The notes under the pieces are model-generated. The model saw nothing but the letters and a program-made list of their open reading frames with translations. It was not told where the DNA came from and searched no databases. Position numbers and translations under genes: made by a program. Below are positions 47,710 to 58,194 of a stretch of 64,000 nt of DNA, piece by piece. The stretch covers positions 36,988-100,987 of the forward strand of contig JAILDV010000053.1 of assembly GCA_024688885.1 (NCBI GenBank). The letters run 5' to 3'. Each line of letters opens with the position of its first letter. Positions within the stretch are counted from its first letter, which is position 1. This DNA is from Bacteroidaceae bacterium (GTDB taxonomy: Bacteria > Bacteroidota > Bacteroidia > Bacteroidales > Bacteroidaceae).

Positions 47710-50700
47710 TTACTTGATTGCAACACCTGCTGCGTTGTACTTCACACCGTTCTTCACGATAACGATCTGACCATTGATGAAGTACTTGCCATCCTTAACA
47801 GCGTCTTCTGCAGTCTCAAGACCTTCGATAGCTGTTGGGATTGGGAGAGCTGGCTTTTCACCTGCATAACCAAGCTTAATCTCTGTAACAGTAGTGTTAG
47901 CCCAGTTAGCGCCCTTGATAGCGTGGAGGTGAGCGAAGCCGTATTCAGCTACGATAGCAGCAATGTCGATGACGTAAGTCTTGGAACCGTCGCCATTGTC
48001 AACAACAGTCTCATACTTATCCTTATCGCGTGGAACTTCTGCAAATACAGTACCTTCATTTTCGATGCGGTTGAAGAGGAGACGAGGCTCACCCTCAGTA
48101 GCTGTCAACTCGATAGTGTTGTAAGCAGAGAGGTCTGCGAATCTGTCATGGTTAACAGTGCTCAAACCATAAGGCTGACCTGTAGATGTACCAATGTTGT
48201 AATCACAGTTAGAAGCTTCAATAGGCTCTGCAGTTTCATCAGCAGCATTCCAATGGAAGAACATCTCCTTAGTCAAGTCGGTGTAAGCGAGTGCAGGAGC
48301 ATCCTTCTTTAGACCTGCGATAGCGTCAGTGATAGCCTGAGCAGCAGCAGTGAGAGACTCAGCAGTAGCCTCTGCATTGGCGAGTTCAGCCTTGGCAGCA
48401 GCGATAGCGTCTGTCAGAGCCTGGAAGCTCTCCTCAGTGTACTGACCATCCTCGTTGCTGTAGCTTCTACCCTCGTGTGCAGCCTCGTTGGCAGCGAGAG
48501 TCTCAGCCCAAAGAGTAGTCTCGTCAGCTGTAGCAGTAGCAGCCTCGATGGCAGCCTTGTCGTCGTTGACAATCTGAACCTTGATGTTAGAGAATCCATA
48601 AGTGGTAGCATCAGCAACTGCGAGGTTGAATGCAATAGTGCGCATATCATCTGGGGCAGTCAAGTACTCCTGGAAGTGAACAGCGTCTACTGATGGGTCT
48701 GTCTTAACTGAGCTTATGTTAGCCTTCCACTCACCAGGTTCTCCGTGAGCTGCAATAGCAAGTGTATTGATATGCTCTGCATAGAGGTCAAACTCAAGGT
48801 TGAACTTCTTGCCCTTTGGCAGAACGTATGGCAGACGAACAAAGAACTGAGCATCGTAGTCATTGCCACCAACTGAGCCGTCTTCATTAGTTGGACGTGC
48901 AACAGTTTCGATGCCAATTTCACCATATTGATTCTTCTCAGCCAGAAGCATCTCTGGATCCTCAACATCGTTGTTCTTCAGAATGAACTCGCTCATGTCG
49001 TCAGTAGAGAGGTCACCATTCTTAAGGATGTTTTCAGACCAGTCAAGAGTAGTTGGATCAACATACTCATAGATTGGGTATTCAGTAGCGGAGAGGTAGT
49101 CAGGAGCAACTTCTTTGCCTTCTGTATCCTTGATTGGGAGCGTACCAGAAGGAACCTGAACTCTGATATTATCGATGAATACGATAGCATTTGGCTGACC
49201 AGACTGTGCCATATCAAACACGTCCCAACGGAGACCGTTGTCACGGCTAATCTTATATTCGTCAGAATAGTGCAGCCAAGTATTTACTTCACCTTCCTTC
49301 ACTGTCATAGCCTTTGTGCCACCTGATGCATAAGAACCAACGCCGCCATCCCATGACTGAGTGCCGAAGTTTGCTGTAGCGTTAACCATGTAGTCGAACT
49401 CAATTCTATACTTTGTACCGTTTGGCAACTGATATGGGAAACGGATCTCAAACTGGCTGTCCCAGTTAGCAGAACCACCTTGTGTGCGGAATTCAATACC
49501 GTACTTGCTATCTTTACCAGCACCTTCTACGATACGAGCTCTGTGAGTGTCATCTGCTGCGATAACATTCTCCTTAGAGAGGAAGTAGAATATCTCATCA
49601 TCAGCGCCAGTGTAACCAGCTTCGAAGTCCTGAAGAGGAATCAGGTCAACCCAGTCAAGAACTGGAGCCTCTGTCCAAGTAGCAGAAACTTCGTCAATCA
49701 GATAAGTGATAGGATTAGCATCCTGTGAAAGGTCGATTGAGTAGCATGTAGGAACACCCTTGTCATATTCAGAGATATCCAATGTCAGTTCAACGGGTGT
49801 CCATTCACCAACCGTGAACTTAGCAGCAGGAGCACCGGCCATCCAGTTAGCGCCATCATATGAACCGTGGAAACCGCCACCAGCCTGAATCTCAGTGCCA
49901 GCAGCAAGAGTTTCTGTTGCAAGAGCCTTGATCTTGAACGACAGCTTCACTGTCTCGTTCTTCTTCAAAGCCTTAGATGGAGCAACGTCAGCAATCTGGA
50001 AGAAGAACTGAGTCTCGTAAGTCTGTTCCTGCTTACCAGCAGCTGTCACTTCGAAGTAACCGCCTTCTTCGCCACCAGTACCGAAGCTATATGTTGGAGC
50101 ATTGTTTGTATCTGGTTGCTTTTCACCTTCAACGAATGGAGTAACCTTCACACGATAAGCCATTGTTTCAGTCCAAGCCTCTTCTGCGTCTTCAAATTTC
50201 ACGTTTCTGAACTTGTAAGTGATAGCTTCTTTGTCACCACTTGCCTCAGACAGATCCAGACAATACTGGTCAGCCTGCAAGTCTTTCCAAGTACCAGTTG
50301 ATTTAACGCCATTAGTCTTGAGAACACGTTCAACTGTAGTCCATTCACCAACAGTGAATTCGACACCGTTGCCAGGACCAGGGTTACAACCCCAACCGTT
50401 ACCAGTTGCTGTTGCCTGGAAGCTCTCTGGACACTTGATAGCCTTAGAAGCCTGAACTTCCATGGTCATCTTAGTGCTTGTTCCAACATACTTCTCAGGA
50501 ATAGCAATCCAAAGCTGGCTGTTGTAAGTCTGACCTGCATTAGCATTAGAGATAACCTCTACATAACCACCCTCTGCATCAGAAACGAAGCGAGCAGCTG
50601 GATGTGGATCTTGGCCATCAGAGTATGAAGCAGCTGGATCCTTATAGTCCTTAGCGTGGAACTCATTGTTGAGATACCACTCAGAACCTCTTACAATCTG

Positions 50701-52449
50701 AACATCGTCGAAGTAGAATGTTCTATCAGCATCTGAAGCAGCCAGGTTGAAGCAAAGGTCTGTAAAGCCAGCTCTCGCATCATCAGCTATACAAACAAAT
50801 GTTACAGTCTGCCATTCTTTTGTTACATTCAGAGTGCCAAAGCCGTCATTGGACACGTGCTGGAAAGCTTTATGAGTCTGAGATCCAGCGGAATATTCGC
50901 CATCAGCCTTCACACGCATTGTAACTTTGAATCCTGTTCCAGAAGCAAAGCCTCCCTTATCATAAACAGCTGTCAATTGAGCCTTATCTTTACCAATATA
51001 GGTAGGCTCAACATACTCAGCACCTCTAATCCAGAACTGAGCATTAGTTGCACTGCTATTTTTGCCTGCAGTCGCTACAATACAGCCATTCGTAACATCA
51101 TCAGGATCTGCTCCCCATACTGCAAAAGTCTTTTCCGTGGACGTTGCAACAGTAGAAGCCTTATCCCTGAAGCAGAAGTCAATTTCATTGAACCACTTGT
51201 CCTTTTCAGGAGCAGTAGGAGCAACAGCTGGCTTAACCAGAGTAAGTTTGAAGTTGTCAACAGTGAACCAACGAGCAGCCATTGGAGCTTCGAAGCTCTT
51301 TACACCAATGCGGATTTTGCCATCAGTCACTTCAATTTCGTCAGTAACATAAGGAACGCGAGTTTCAGAATTCACATCTACAAGCTTAGAAACAGTAGTT
51401 TCACCAACTGTAGCATAAACACCAACTGTAGGCTTGAACTCAGTGTAATCACCACCTTCATTGTTCAAAGAGTTGTACATTTCTGCACTAACAGTGTAAG
51501 TTCCATTTGGAAGACCGGTGATTTCCTGCCAATAATCGAAGGAAGCCTCTGCGCGGTTAGAAGCATTACCTGCCCAATATTCGAAATCACCACCATGATC
51601 AGGACCATTACCGCCAAGAGGCTTTTCACAAGTCCAACCATCCTTAGCACCGCAATCGAAGTTAGCAATAACACGAGTGAAATCAGAACCAGCAGCTGTC
51701 TGAGTCTTTGCAAGCGCTGGAAGAGCAGCTTCCACCTTCTGAGCATCAGCAAGTGCATCAGCAGATTTATCAGGATCGATACCAGCAATAGCAGCATCGT
51801 ACTCTGCTGATGTTGCACCCTTCTTCTTCATAGCTTCACCTTCTGCGAGGAGAGCCTTCAGAGCTGGTACATAAGTGATCGATACAGGAACAAAAGCAAA
51901 GTAAACAGCTTCTTCCTTATTAGCTGTACCACCATCTGCACCCTTGTAAAGACCTGTACCAATGTTCTTCAGAGAGAAACCTTTTCCCTCTACAAACTGA
52001 ACATCCCATACTGCACCATAGTCGATGTCTTGACCCAGCTTCTTGGCTGTGATACCCAAGTTGAAGCAGCACCAACCGCCCTTATCCTGAGAGTTCAGAT
52101 ACTTACCTCCCCAATCTGAAGTTGGAACTGGCGTTCCATTAGGAGCCACAAGATGGAGAAGATAATAACCATGGACAGACTCGTCTTCGTTTTCAGCCAA
52201 ACTTTCGAGCTGCCACGTGTAACCAGAATTTGTTGTAACAAACGCGCTACCATACGCGTCGAAAGCCAAATTCTGGTTGTTTGAGCCAAACAGTGCCTTT
52301 TCAGCAGCCTTGTCAACAATCGCAAATGTCTTGCCGTCAAGAGCTGCAACACTGGTAAACTCATCACCAAGTTGGACAGTTGGTGTAATAGCAGCATTTG
52401 CCACCATCGCAACTACCATTGTCAGGAGAAATGTAAATAATTTTCTCAT
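47710..52449 (-). CDS. Giant secreted multi-module protein, putative glycan binding (surface protein 2)
   Basis: 1579 aa. Signal peptide MRKLFTFLLTMVVAMVANA. N-terminal about 25-195 is a beta-rich, ricin-type-like domain (FAIVDKAAEKALFGSNNQN, GGWCCFNLGITAKKLGQ). A helical linker leads to five or six beta-sandwich carbohydrate-binding-like modules, each with a Q-(F/L)-(F/W)-I/V strand (NAQFWIRGAEY, SQLWIAIPEKYVG, TQFFFQIADVAP, SQFEIRFPYQLPNG, AQFFVRLPYVLPKG). A FIVAR-like helix pair (YTEESFQALTDAIAAAKAEL, about 1400) and one module A follow. The last ~40 residues are nearly identical to surface protein 1 (YFINGQIVIVKNGVKYNAAG). No catalytic motif seen. Probably exported glycan-binding; separate promoter. 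Confidence 0.78.
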   Translation of the reverse strand: MRKLFTFLLTMVVAMVANAAITPTVQLGDEFTSVAALDGKTFAIVDKAAEKALFGSNNQNLAFDAYGSAFVTTNSGYTWQLESLAENEDESVHGYYLLHLVAPNGTPVPTSDWGGKYLNSQDKGGWCCFNLGITAKKLGQDIDYGAVWDVQFVEGKGFSLKNIGTGLYKGADGGTANKEEAVYFAFVPVSITYVPALKALLAEGEAMKKKGATSAEYDAAIAGIDPDKSADALADAQKVEAALPALAKTQTAAGSDFTRVIANFDCGAKDGWTCEKPLGGNGPDHGGDFEYWAGNASNRAEASFDYWQEITGLPNGTYTVSAEMYNSLNNEGGDYTEFKPTVGVYATVGETTVSKLVDVNSETRVPYVTDEIEVTDGKIRIGVKSFEAPMAARWFTVDNFKLTLVKPAVAPTAPEKDKWFNEIDFCFRDKASTVATSTEKTFAVWGADPDDVTNGCIVATAGKNSSATNAQFWIRGAEYVEPTYIGKDKAQLTAVYDKGGFASGTGFKVTMRVKADGEYSAGSQTHKAFQHVSNDGFGTLNVTKEWQTVTFVCIADDARAGFTDLCFNLAASDADRTFYFDDVQIVRGSEWYLNNEFHAKDYKDPAASYSDGQDPHPAARFVSDAEGGYVEVISNANAGQTYNSQLWIAIPEKYVGTSTKMTMEVQASKAIKCPESFQATATGNGWGCNPGPGNGVEFTVGEWTTVERVLKTNGVKSTGTWKDLQADQYCLDLSEASGDKEAITYKFRNVKFEDAEEAWTETMAYRVKVTPFVEGEKQPDTNNAPTYSFGTGGEEGGYFEVTAAGKQEQTYETQFFFQIADVAPSKALKKNETVKLSFKIKALATETLAAGTEIQAGGGFHGSYDGANWMAGAPAAKFTVGEWTPVELTLDISEYDKGVPTCYSIDLSQDANPITYLIDEVSATWTEAPVLDWVDLIPLQDFEAGYTGADDEIFYFLSKENVIAADDTHRARIVEGAGKDSKYGIEFRTQGGSANWDSQFEIRFPYQLPNGTKYRIEFDYMVNATANFGTQSWDGGVGSYASGGTKAMTVKEGEVNTWLHYSDEYKISRDNGLRWDVFDMAQSGQPNAIVFIDNIRVQVPSGTLPIKDTEGKEVAPDYLSATEYPIYEYVDPTTLDWSENILKNGDLSTDDMSEFILKNNDVEDPEMLLAEKNQYGEIGIETVARPTNEDGSVGGNDYDAQFFVRLPYVLPKGKKFNLEFDLYAEHINTLAIAAHGEPGEWKANISSVKTDPSVDAVHFQEYLTAPDDMRTIAFNLAVADATTYGFSNIKVQIVNDDKAAIEAATATADETTLWAETLAANEAAHEGRSYSNEDGQYTEESFQALTDAIAAAKAELANAEATAESLTAAAQAITDAIAGLKKDAPALAYTDLTKEMFFHWNAADETAEPIEASNCDYNIGTSTGQPYGLSTVNHDRFADLSAYNTIELTATEGEPRLLFNRIENEGTVFAEVPRDKDKYETVVDNGDGSKTYVIDIAAIVAEYGFAHLHAIKGANWANTTVTEIKLGYAGEKPALPIPTAIEGLETAEDAVKDGKYFINGQIVIVKNGVKYNAAGVAIK

Positions 52450-52624
52450 AATTGGTTTGAATTTAAGTTAATAAAAAAGTTGATTAAAAAAATTGTTTTT
52501 GGTTTTGATATTTTTGTTTTGGTTGTCTCTGCTTATTATATATTAATGTGTATTTTGATTGATTAGTATCAGCTGAATCCTCCCGAGAGAGGTATTCAAG
52601 AATGGGTGTTAGCCAATTCGGCGG

Positions 52625-52632
52625 TAAAGTTA
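52625..52632 (-). promoter_or_regulatory. Weak -7-like element upstream of surface protein 2
   Basis: TAACTTTA, one mismatch to TAnnTTTG, implying a long leader of about 170 nt. Confidence 0.3.
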
Positions 52633-53808
52633 CGGTTTATTATTGTTAATTCCTCATGTTTTTGCAATTTTTTTTGCGAAAATTGATGGTTTTTTTCAAA
52701 TTTTTACATTTTTAGGTGTTTTTGGAGACATAAGCGGAGGAAAGAGAGGTGGCGAAAGACAAAATTTAACAATTTAACAATTTAACAGCATGTGCTAAAT
52801 GATAAATGACAAATGAGAAAGAATAAAGTCTTCGAATTGTGAGATAACACTTGACCGAACATTCCATTCCTCACTCCTCATTCCTAATTCCTCATTCAAA
52901 AATAAGTCTCCCCCACTCGTGCATACAAGTGTTCCCCACACGCGAACGTAAGTCTTGCTAACAAACGAACGTAAGTCTTGCCCACAAACGAGTTGCAAAT
53001 CGTGGAATATTCCAAACATTTCATTTTTTTCTGGACTTTTTTGGTAAAACCAATTATTTACGCTACGCTAAATGATAAATGATTAACTCAACTTTCGGAA
53101 GTTATCGCTGCGCTCGCAGTAATCGGAGTTAAAGGAGTTAACGTCGATACCCAGTCATTGGAAATGAGGAATGAGGAAAGATGCGGTTGAGCGAGTGCAG
53201 AGGTCAAGCTTGTTTGAACTATGCCGAGCGTGAGCATCTTCGGCGAAGCCAATGAGGTATTGAATCTCTAATCTCTAAACCCTAAACTCTAAACTCTCAA
53301 CCCTCAATTGTCAACTGTCAACTCAGCAAAGCGCTTACTTGGGTAACTTCATTAACTTCAGATAAATAAAACTTGCGAAACTTTAGTGATTAAGAAACTC
53401 ACACAGATAGCACGGATGACACGGATGGAACGCCTTGCGCGGCGTAAGGAAGGGAGTGCCCTGTGCGGGTAGAAATTAGACAAATCCATTCAAAATCATT
53501 CAAATATGGAAGATTTGGAGCGATTTGTATGATTTTTCGCGAAGCGACTCCTTTCATTCCGATGAATCAACTTAATCATCCCAAAGGGGGTATGTCTTTA
53601 TGTTAAACAAGTTCCTGCGGAACGATTGAGCGAATGAAGCGGAATTCACCCAAGCCCCGCGGGACTTCAAATCTGTGGAATCTGTGGAATCTGTGTGAGT
53701 TATTATATATCACACTGAAAATATAGATTTGTTCGAACACGGATGACACGAATGGAACGGATTTTATGCGACTCTAAACCCTAAACTCTCATCCCTAAAC
53801 TCTAAACC
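52633..53808. other. Gene-free repeat-rich region
   Basis: No credible gene in about 1.2 kb. In order: AATTTAACAATTTAACAATT words (52763-52786); ATTCCTC heptads (52862-52896); CGAACGTAAGTCTTGC units (52939-52985); composite repeat copy 5; CACGGATGACACGGATGG and GGCGTAAGG words (53400-53455); a copy of the AACTTAATCATCCCAAAGGG / CAAGTTCCTGCGGAACGATT element (53568-53640); AATCTGTGG triplets (53670-53698); CTAAACC/CTAAACT heptads (53770-53818). Confidence 0.7.
53084..53387 (+). repeat. Composite inverted-end repeat, copy 5 (enlarged)
   Basis: Left end AACTCAACTTTCGGAAGTTA, then GGAGTTAACGTCGATACCC. The middle is swollen with ATGAGGA and CTAAACT heptads and a foreign-looking GATGCGGTTGAGCGAGTGC stretch. 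Then comes the heptad core (CAATTGTCAACTGTCAAC, 53303-53320) and right end AGCGCTTACTTGGGTAAC...AAACTTGCGAAACTTTAG. Confidence 0.7.
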
Positions 53809-54532
<724 letters not shown>

Positions 54533-54549
<17 letters not shown>

Positions 54550-55360
54550 AATGCTGGCAGTAGTTAGCTTTGAGGTCTGTTTTCTCGTTGCAGCGGGGGC
54601 ATCTTCCGTTCTTGCCCTTCTTCTTGGTCTCGTCTATCATGGTGGCTGACACAATGCCGGTGGGGACAGCGATGATGGTGTAACCAAGTATCATGACCAC
54701 ACTGGAGAGGAGACGCCCGACAAGGGTGACAGGAGTGATGTCGCCATATCCCACGGTGGTGAGGGTGACGATTGCCCAGTAGATGCTGGTGCCGATGTCG
54801 GTGAATTGTGTGCCAGGCTGTCCTCCTTCAACCATAAACATCAGAGTTCCGATGATGGTGACGAGTATGAGCACGAAGAGAAAATAGACAAGTATCTTGC
54901 GGAAACTCAGGCGAATGCTCTGAAGAAGCAGATGACCTTCGTTGATGAAGGAGAAGAGCTTGAGCACACGGAAAATGCGCAGGAGACGGAACACTCGCAA
55001 GATGAAAAAGTAGCGTGCGGAAGATAGATAAGGAATGAAGGAAAGATAGAGCGGCAAGGTTGCCAAGAGGTCTATGATGCCAAAGAAACTGAGGGCATAA
55101 TCTTTAGGACGTGGCGAACAATAGAGCCGGAGAATGTATTCGATGGTAAAGAAAAAAGTGAGGACATACTCCATGATGGTGAGCACATCCTTGAAACGTC
55201 CCATCACAGCGGGTTTCGTCTCGATGAACGCCACAATGAGACTGAGGACAATCGCCACCATGACAGCGAGATCGAATGCCTTGCCAGCTTTCGTGTCGGA
55301 ATTGAACACGATATTGTAGAGGCGTGGCTTGTCTTTGAGCAATGCAAAAAACCTTTTCAT
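54533..55360 (-). CDS. Voltage-gated potassium channel-like ion transporter with C-terminal zinc ribbon
   Basis: 275 aa from ATG 55360 (MKRFFALLKDKPRLYNIVFN). The ORF-track version adds repeat-derived peptide. Six transmembrane segments: FDLAVMVAIVLSLIVAFIE, VLTFFFTIEYILRLYC, and an S4-like helix with regularly spaced arginines (FILRVFRLLRIFRVLKLFS). The pore has TLTTVGYGDITP (K+ selectivity filter). The tail RCPRCNEKTDLKANYCQHCGERL is a CxxC...CxxC zinc ribbon. It probably lets K+ cross the inner membrane. Its -7 box is only 4 bp before the ATG, so the mRNA may be leaderless. The next gene starts inside its 3' end. Confidence 0.9.
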
Positions 55361-55364
55361 ACTG

Positions 55365-55372
55365 CAAAGATA
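55365..55372 (-). promoter_or_regulatory. -7 promoter element abutting the channel start codon
   Basis: TATCTTTG on the minus strand, then CAGT and the ATG. With a usual -7 spacing transcription would start at or next to the ATG. Confidence 0.6.
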
Positions 55373-55379
55373 CGAAAAA

Positions 55380-55410
55380 GTTGACAGTTGACAGTTGACA
55401 GTTGACAGTT
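55380..55410. repeat. Heptad array next to channel promoter
   Basis: Four perfect GTTGACA units lie 8 bp upstream of the -7 box, exactly where a -33 region would be. Confidence 0.75.
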
Positions 55411-56130
55411 TTTTTCTATTCAGATGTATTTTTAGGGAATATGGCTCGACTTTCCGGTTCACCAGTAAAACCCTGTGTGGGGATTTAGATAAATCCCATA
55501 AATCTGCTGAATCAGCTAAATCATCCCAAAGGGGTATGTTTTTATATAAACAAGTTCCTGCGGAACGATTGAGCGGATTAAACAGATTTTTGCTTATGGG
55601 TAAGCCATTACTCGGATTGATTCTGATTAATCGGATTAGAGCCTCGCGCGGCTCTTGCAACTATCCGGATGGACTTTCGCCAAGAAAGGGGAAATCTGCA
55701 ATCTGTCATAATCGGAGTAAATAAATCTGAATCAGCTAAATCCGCGGTTTTATTACTTGAGAGTGTTTTTGTTTAAGACAGACACAGGTGTTTACGAGTG
55801 AGCCGACTTTCCGAAGTAGTTAAGTAGTTAAGCCGATACCGATTTACAATTTGACCATTTACAATGTACAATTTATTTGGCAATTTGAGAATTGAGCAAT
55901 TGAGAACCTTAGAGCTCGGCGTAGCCAATTAGGCTAACGCGGTGCGTACACCCCGCATGGCAACTCCTCACTCCTAATTCCTCATTCCTCATTCGCTATA
56001 GCTGTCAATTGTCAACTGTCAACTTTCTTCGTTTTTGCACACGTTTTTGGTGTGGTGTGCAATTATTTTTGTCATTTATTACACAGAAAGGCAAAGTGTG
56101 TGTAAAATGCTCATTTTTATGTGTTTTTTA
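55411..56130. other. Gene-free repeat-rich region
   Basis: No credible gene. It holds another copy of the AAATCTGCTGAATCAGC / AAGTTCCTGCGGAACGATTG element (55498-55580), GATTAATCGGATTAGAG words, a composite-repeat fragment (CCGACTTTCCGAAGTAGTTA, 55803-55825), TTTACAA/TTTGACA words (55845-55880), ATTCCTC heptads (55968-55993) and a heptad core (CTGTCAATTGTCAACTGTC, 56002-56022). The 109-aa plus-strand ORF is composed of these repeats. Confidence 0.7.
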
Positions 56131-56162
56131 TTTGTTCAAACCGCAATTTGTCTGTAATTTTG
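56131..56162 (+). promoter_or_regulatory. Promoter of acyl-CoA synthetase / oxidoreductase operon
   Basis: TTTG (56131-56134), 20-bp spacer, TAATTTTG (56155-56162): full consensus. It predicts a ~60-nt leader. Confidence 0.75.
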
Positions 56163-56229
56163 AACTCGAAAAGCAGCACCTCCTGTGTGGAGTGTGCATT
56201 TTTCATGGAGTAAAGAGAAAGAAAGAGAT

Positions 56230-57906
56230 ATGACCAACACAATGCTTGACAGGTTCCTGAAAAAGTCAACCTTCAATTCTCAAGAAGATTTCGAGAAGAA
56301 CTTTGAATTTGTGATTCCCGAAAACTTCAATTTTGCCTACGACGTGATGGACGTGTGGGCAGAGGAGACGCCCGACCGCTTGGCGCTGCTATGGTGCAAC
56401 GACAAGGGGATTGAACGCCGATTCACTTTTGCTGACATCCGCCGCGAATCGAACAAGGTGGCAAGTTACCTGCTTTCATTGGGCATCGGGAAGGGTGACT
56501 TTGTGATGCTGATTATGAAACGCCGTTACCAGTTTTGGCTCACGATGTTGGCACTGCATAAGATTGGTGCGGTGGCGATTCCGGCATCGTTCTTGCTGAC
56601 GAAGAAGGACATTGTGTATCGCGTGAAGGCCGCAGGTGTGAAAGCGTTGATTGCCACTGGCGACGAGGAGATCTTGCGCCACGTGAACGAGGCGCATGCC
56701 GAGTTTCCCGCACTGAAGCACCGCATCAGCATCGGTCCTGTGGTGCCCGAAGGATGGGATGACTTCAAGGCTGGTGTGAAGGTGGCGCAGGAATACAAGG
56801 GCGAGCGTGTGACGAAATCTTCGGATTTCCTGCTCATGTACTTCACTTCAGGCACGAACGGACAGCCTAAGATGGCGATTCATGACCACACTTATCCATT
56901 GGGACATATCGGCACGGGGGCGTTCTGGCACAACCTGCACATGGGCAGTTTGCACCTGACGGTGGCTGACACGGGTTGGGCAAAGGCTACATGGGGAAAG
57001 ATGTACGGACAATGGATTGCCGGTGCAACGCTGTTTGTGTATGACCATGAGAAGTTCCATGCTGCCGACATTCTGGAGAAGGTGGGTCAGTACCGCATCA
57101 CCAGTTTCTGTGCTCCTCCGACGATTTACCGCTTTATGATTCGTGAGGACTTGAGCAGGTTTGACCTCAGTTCTCTGGAGCACGTGACGACTGCAGGAGA
57201 GGCATTGAACTCAGCTGTGTTTGACAAGTTTAAGGAGATTACGGGACTGGAAATCAAGGAAGGTTTCGGACAGAGCGAAACAACCTGTCTGATTGCCACA
57301 ACTCCTTGGATGAAAACAAAACCCGGCTCAATGGGTAAGCCCATGCCACAATATGACATTCATTTGATCACACATGAGGGGAAAGAGGCCAAAGTGGGCG
57401 AAGAGGGACAGATTGCCATCCGTACGGACAGGGAAAAGCCGATTGGTTTGTGCTGTGAGTACTACCACAACGCAGGTGAGACGAAGAAGGGCTGGCACGA
57501 TGGCTTCTACTTCACAGGCGACTTGGCATATAAGGATGAGGACGGGTATTTCTGGTTTGTGGGACGTGCTGACGACGTCATCAAGTCATCGGGTTACCGC
57601 ATTGGTCCTTTCGAGGTGGAGAGTGCCTTGATGACTCACCCATCGGTGGTGGAATGCGCCATCACGGGTGTGCCTGACGACATCCGAGGTATGGTGGTGA
57701 AAGCAACTATCGTGCTGGGCAAGGAATGGAAGGACAAGGCAAACGAAGATTTGGTGAAGGAGCTGCAAGACCATGTGAAGAAGACCACCGCTCCCTATAA
57801 GTATCCACGCATTATCGAGTTTGTGGATGAACTGCCCAAGACTCACTCTGGAAAAATCAGAAGAGTGGAAATCAGAGAGAATGACGCGAGGAAAGTTGAG
57901 GGTTGA
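56230..57906 (+). CDS. AMP-forming acyl-CoA synthetase
   Basis: 558 aa from ATG 56230 (MTNTMLDRFL); the ORF-track start is in the leader. ANL superfamily: P-loop YFTSGTNGQPKMAIHD, GEALNSAVFDKF, EGFGQSETT (A5 motif), YFTGDLAYKDEDGYFWFVGR (A7), and a C-terminal hinge with KSSGYRIGPFEVESAL and catalytic Lys in HSGKIRRVEI. It resembles medium/branched-chain or aryl-acid CoA ligases more than acetyl-CoA synthetase. It heads an operon with a 2-oxoacid:ferredoxin oxidoreductase, so it may activate branched-chain or aromatic acids for interconversion with 2-oxoacids (inference). Its last residues (KVEG) and stop lie in a heptad array. Confidence 0.92.
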   Translation: MTNTMLDRFLKKSTFNSQEDFEKNFEFVIPENFNFAYDVMDVWAEETPDRLALLWCNDKGIERRFTFADIRRESNKVASYLLSLGIGKGDFVMLIMKRRYQFWLTMLALHKIGAVAIPASFLLTKKDIVYRVKAAGVKALIATGDEEILRHVNEAHAEFPALKHRISIGPVVPEGWDDFKAGVKVAQEYKGERVTKSSDFLLMYFTSGTNGQPKMAIHDHTYPLGHIGTGAFWHNLHMGSLHLTVADTGWAKATWGKMYGQWIAGATLFVYDHEKFHAADILEKVGQYRITSFCAPPTIYRFMIREDLSRFDLSSLEHVTTAGEALNSAVFDKFKEITGLEIKEGFGQSETTCLIATTPWMKTKPGSMGKPMPQYDIHLITHEGKEAKVGEEGQIAIRTDREKPIGLCCEYYHNAGETKKGWHDGFYFTGDLAYKDEDGYFWFVGRADDVIKSSGYRIGPFEVESALMTHPSVVECAITGVPDDIRGMVVKATIVLGKEWKDKANEDLVKELQDHVKKTTAPYKYPRIIEFVDELPKTHSGKIRRVEIRENDARKVEG

Positions 57907-58014
57907 GGGTTTAGGGTTGAGGGTTTAGAGTTGAGAGTTGAGAGTTTAGAGTTTAGGGGGTAGAGTTTAGAGGGTAGAGTTTAGAAGTTAGAGTTGAGGG
58001 TTTAGAGTTTAGAG
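57895..58014 (+). repeat. Long GTTGAGG/GTTTAGA heptad array
   Basis: About 17 uninterrupted 7-bp words (GTTGAGG, GTTTAGG, GTTGAGA, GTTTAGA, GGGTAGA, AGTTAGA). It supplies the stop codon of the synthetase upstream and ends one base before the ATG of the TPR gene downstream, so it is the entire intergenic region. Confidence 0.85.
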
Positions 58015-58194
58015 ATGACGGAACAGGATTGGATAGCGAAGGGCAAGGAGGCGTATGCACGGCAGGACTGGAAGGAGTGCCTGGATGCTTATGCTGAAGC
58101 CATCAAGCTGAATCCGGCTTCGGAGGCGGTGGAACTGAGGAAGATGACAATGGAGATTGTGGAGTTCTATTGCAAGGACAGGTTTAATCCTTAG
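58015..58194 (+). CDS. Small TPR-like protein in oxidoreductase operon
   Basis: 59 aa, below the ORF-track cutoff. It reads MTEQDWIAKGKEAYARQDWK, then ECLDAYAEAIKLNPASEAVE and a final helix ending CKDRFNP. Residues 5-38 make one tetratricopeptide motif (GKEAYARQDWKECLDAYAEA). Small TPR proteins in the same place between the synthetase and ferredoxin genes fit a partner or assembly role, but I infer this only from position. Both flanks are heptad arrays, yet the coding sequence itself is free of repeats, supporting a real gene. Confidence 0.75.
   Translation: MTEQDWIAKGKEAYARQDWKECLDAYAEAIKLNPASEAVELRKMTMEIVEFYCKDRFNP

Noticed and set aside
55395-55724. 109-aa plus-strand ORF upstream of the channel
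   Set aside because: Entirely composed of the CTGAATCAGC / TTCCTGCGGAA repeat and neighbouring words; a similar sequence elsewhere is not open.
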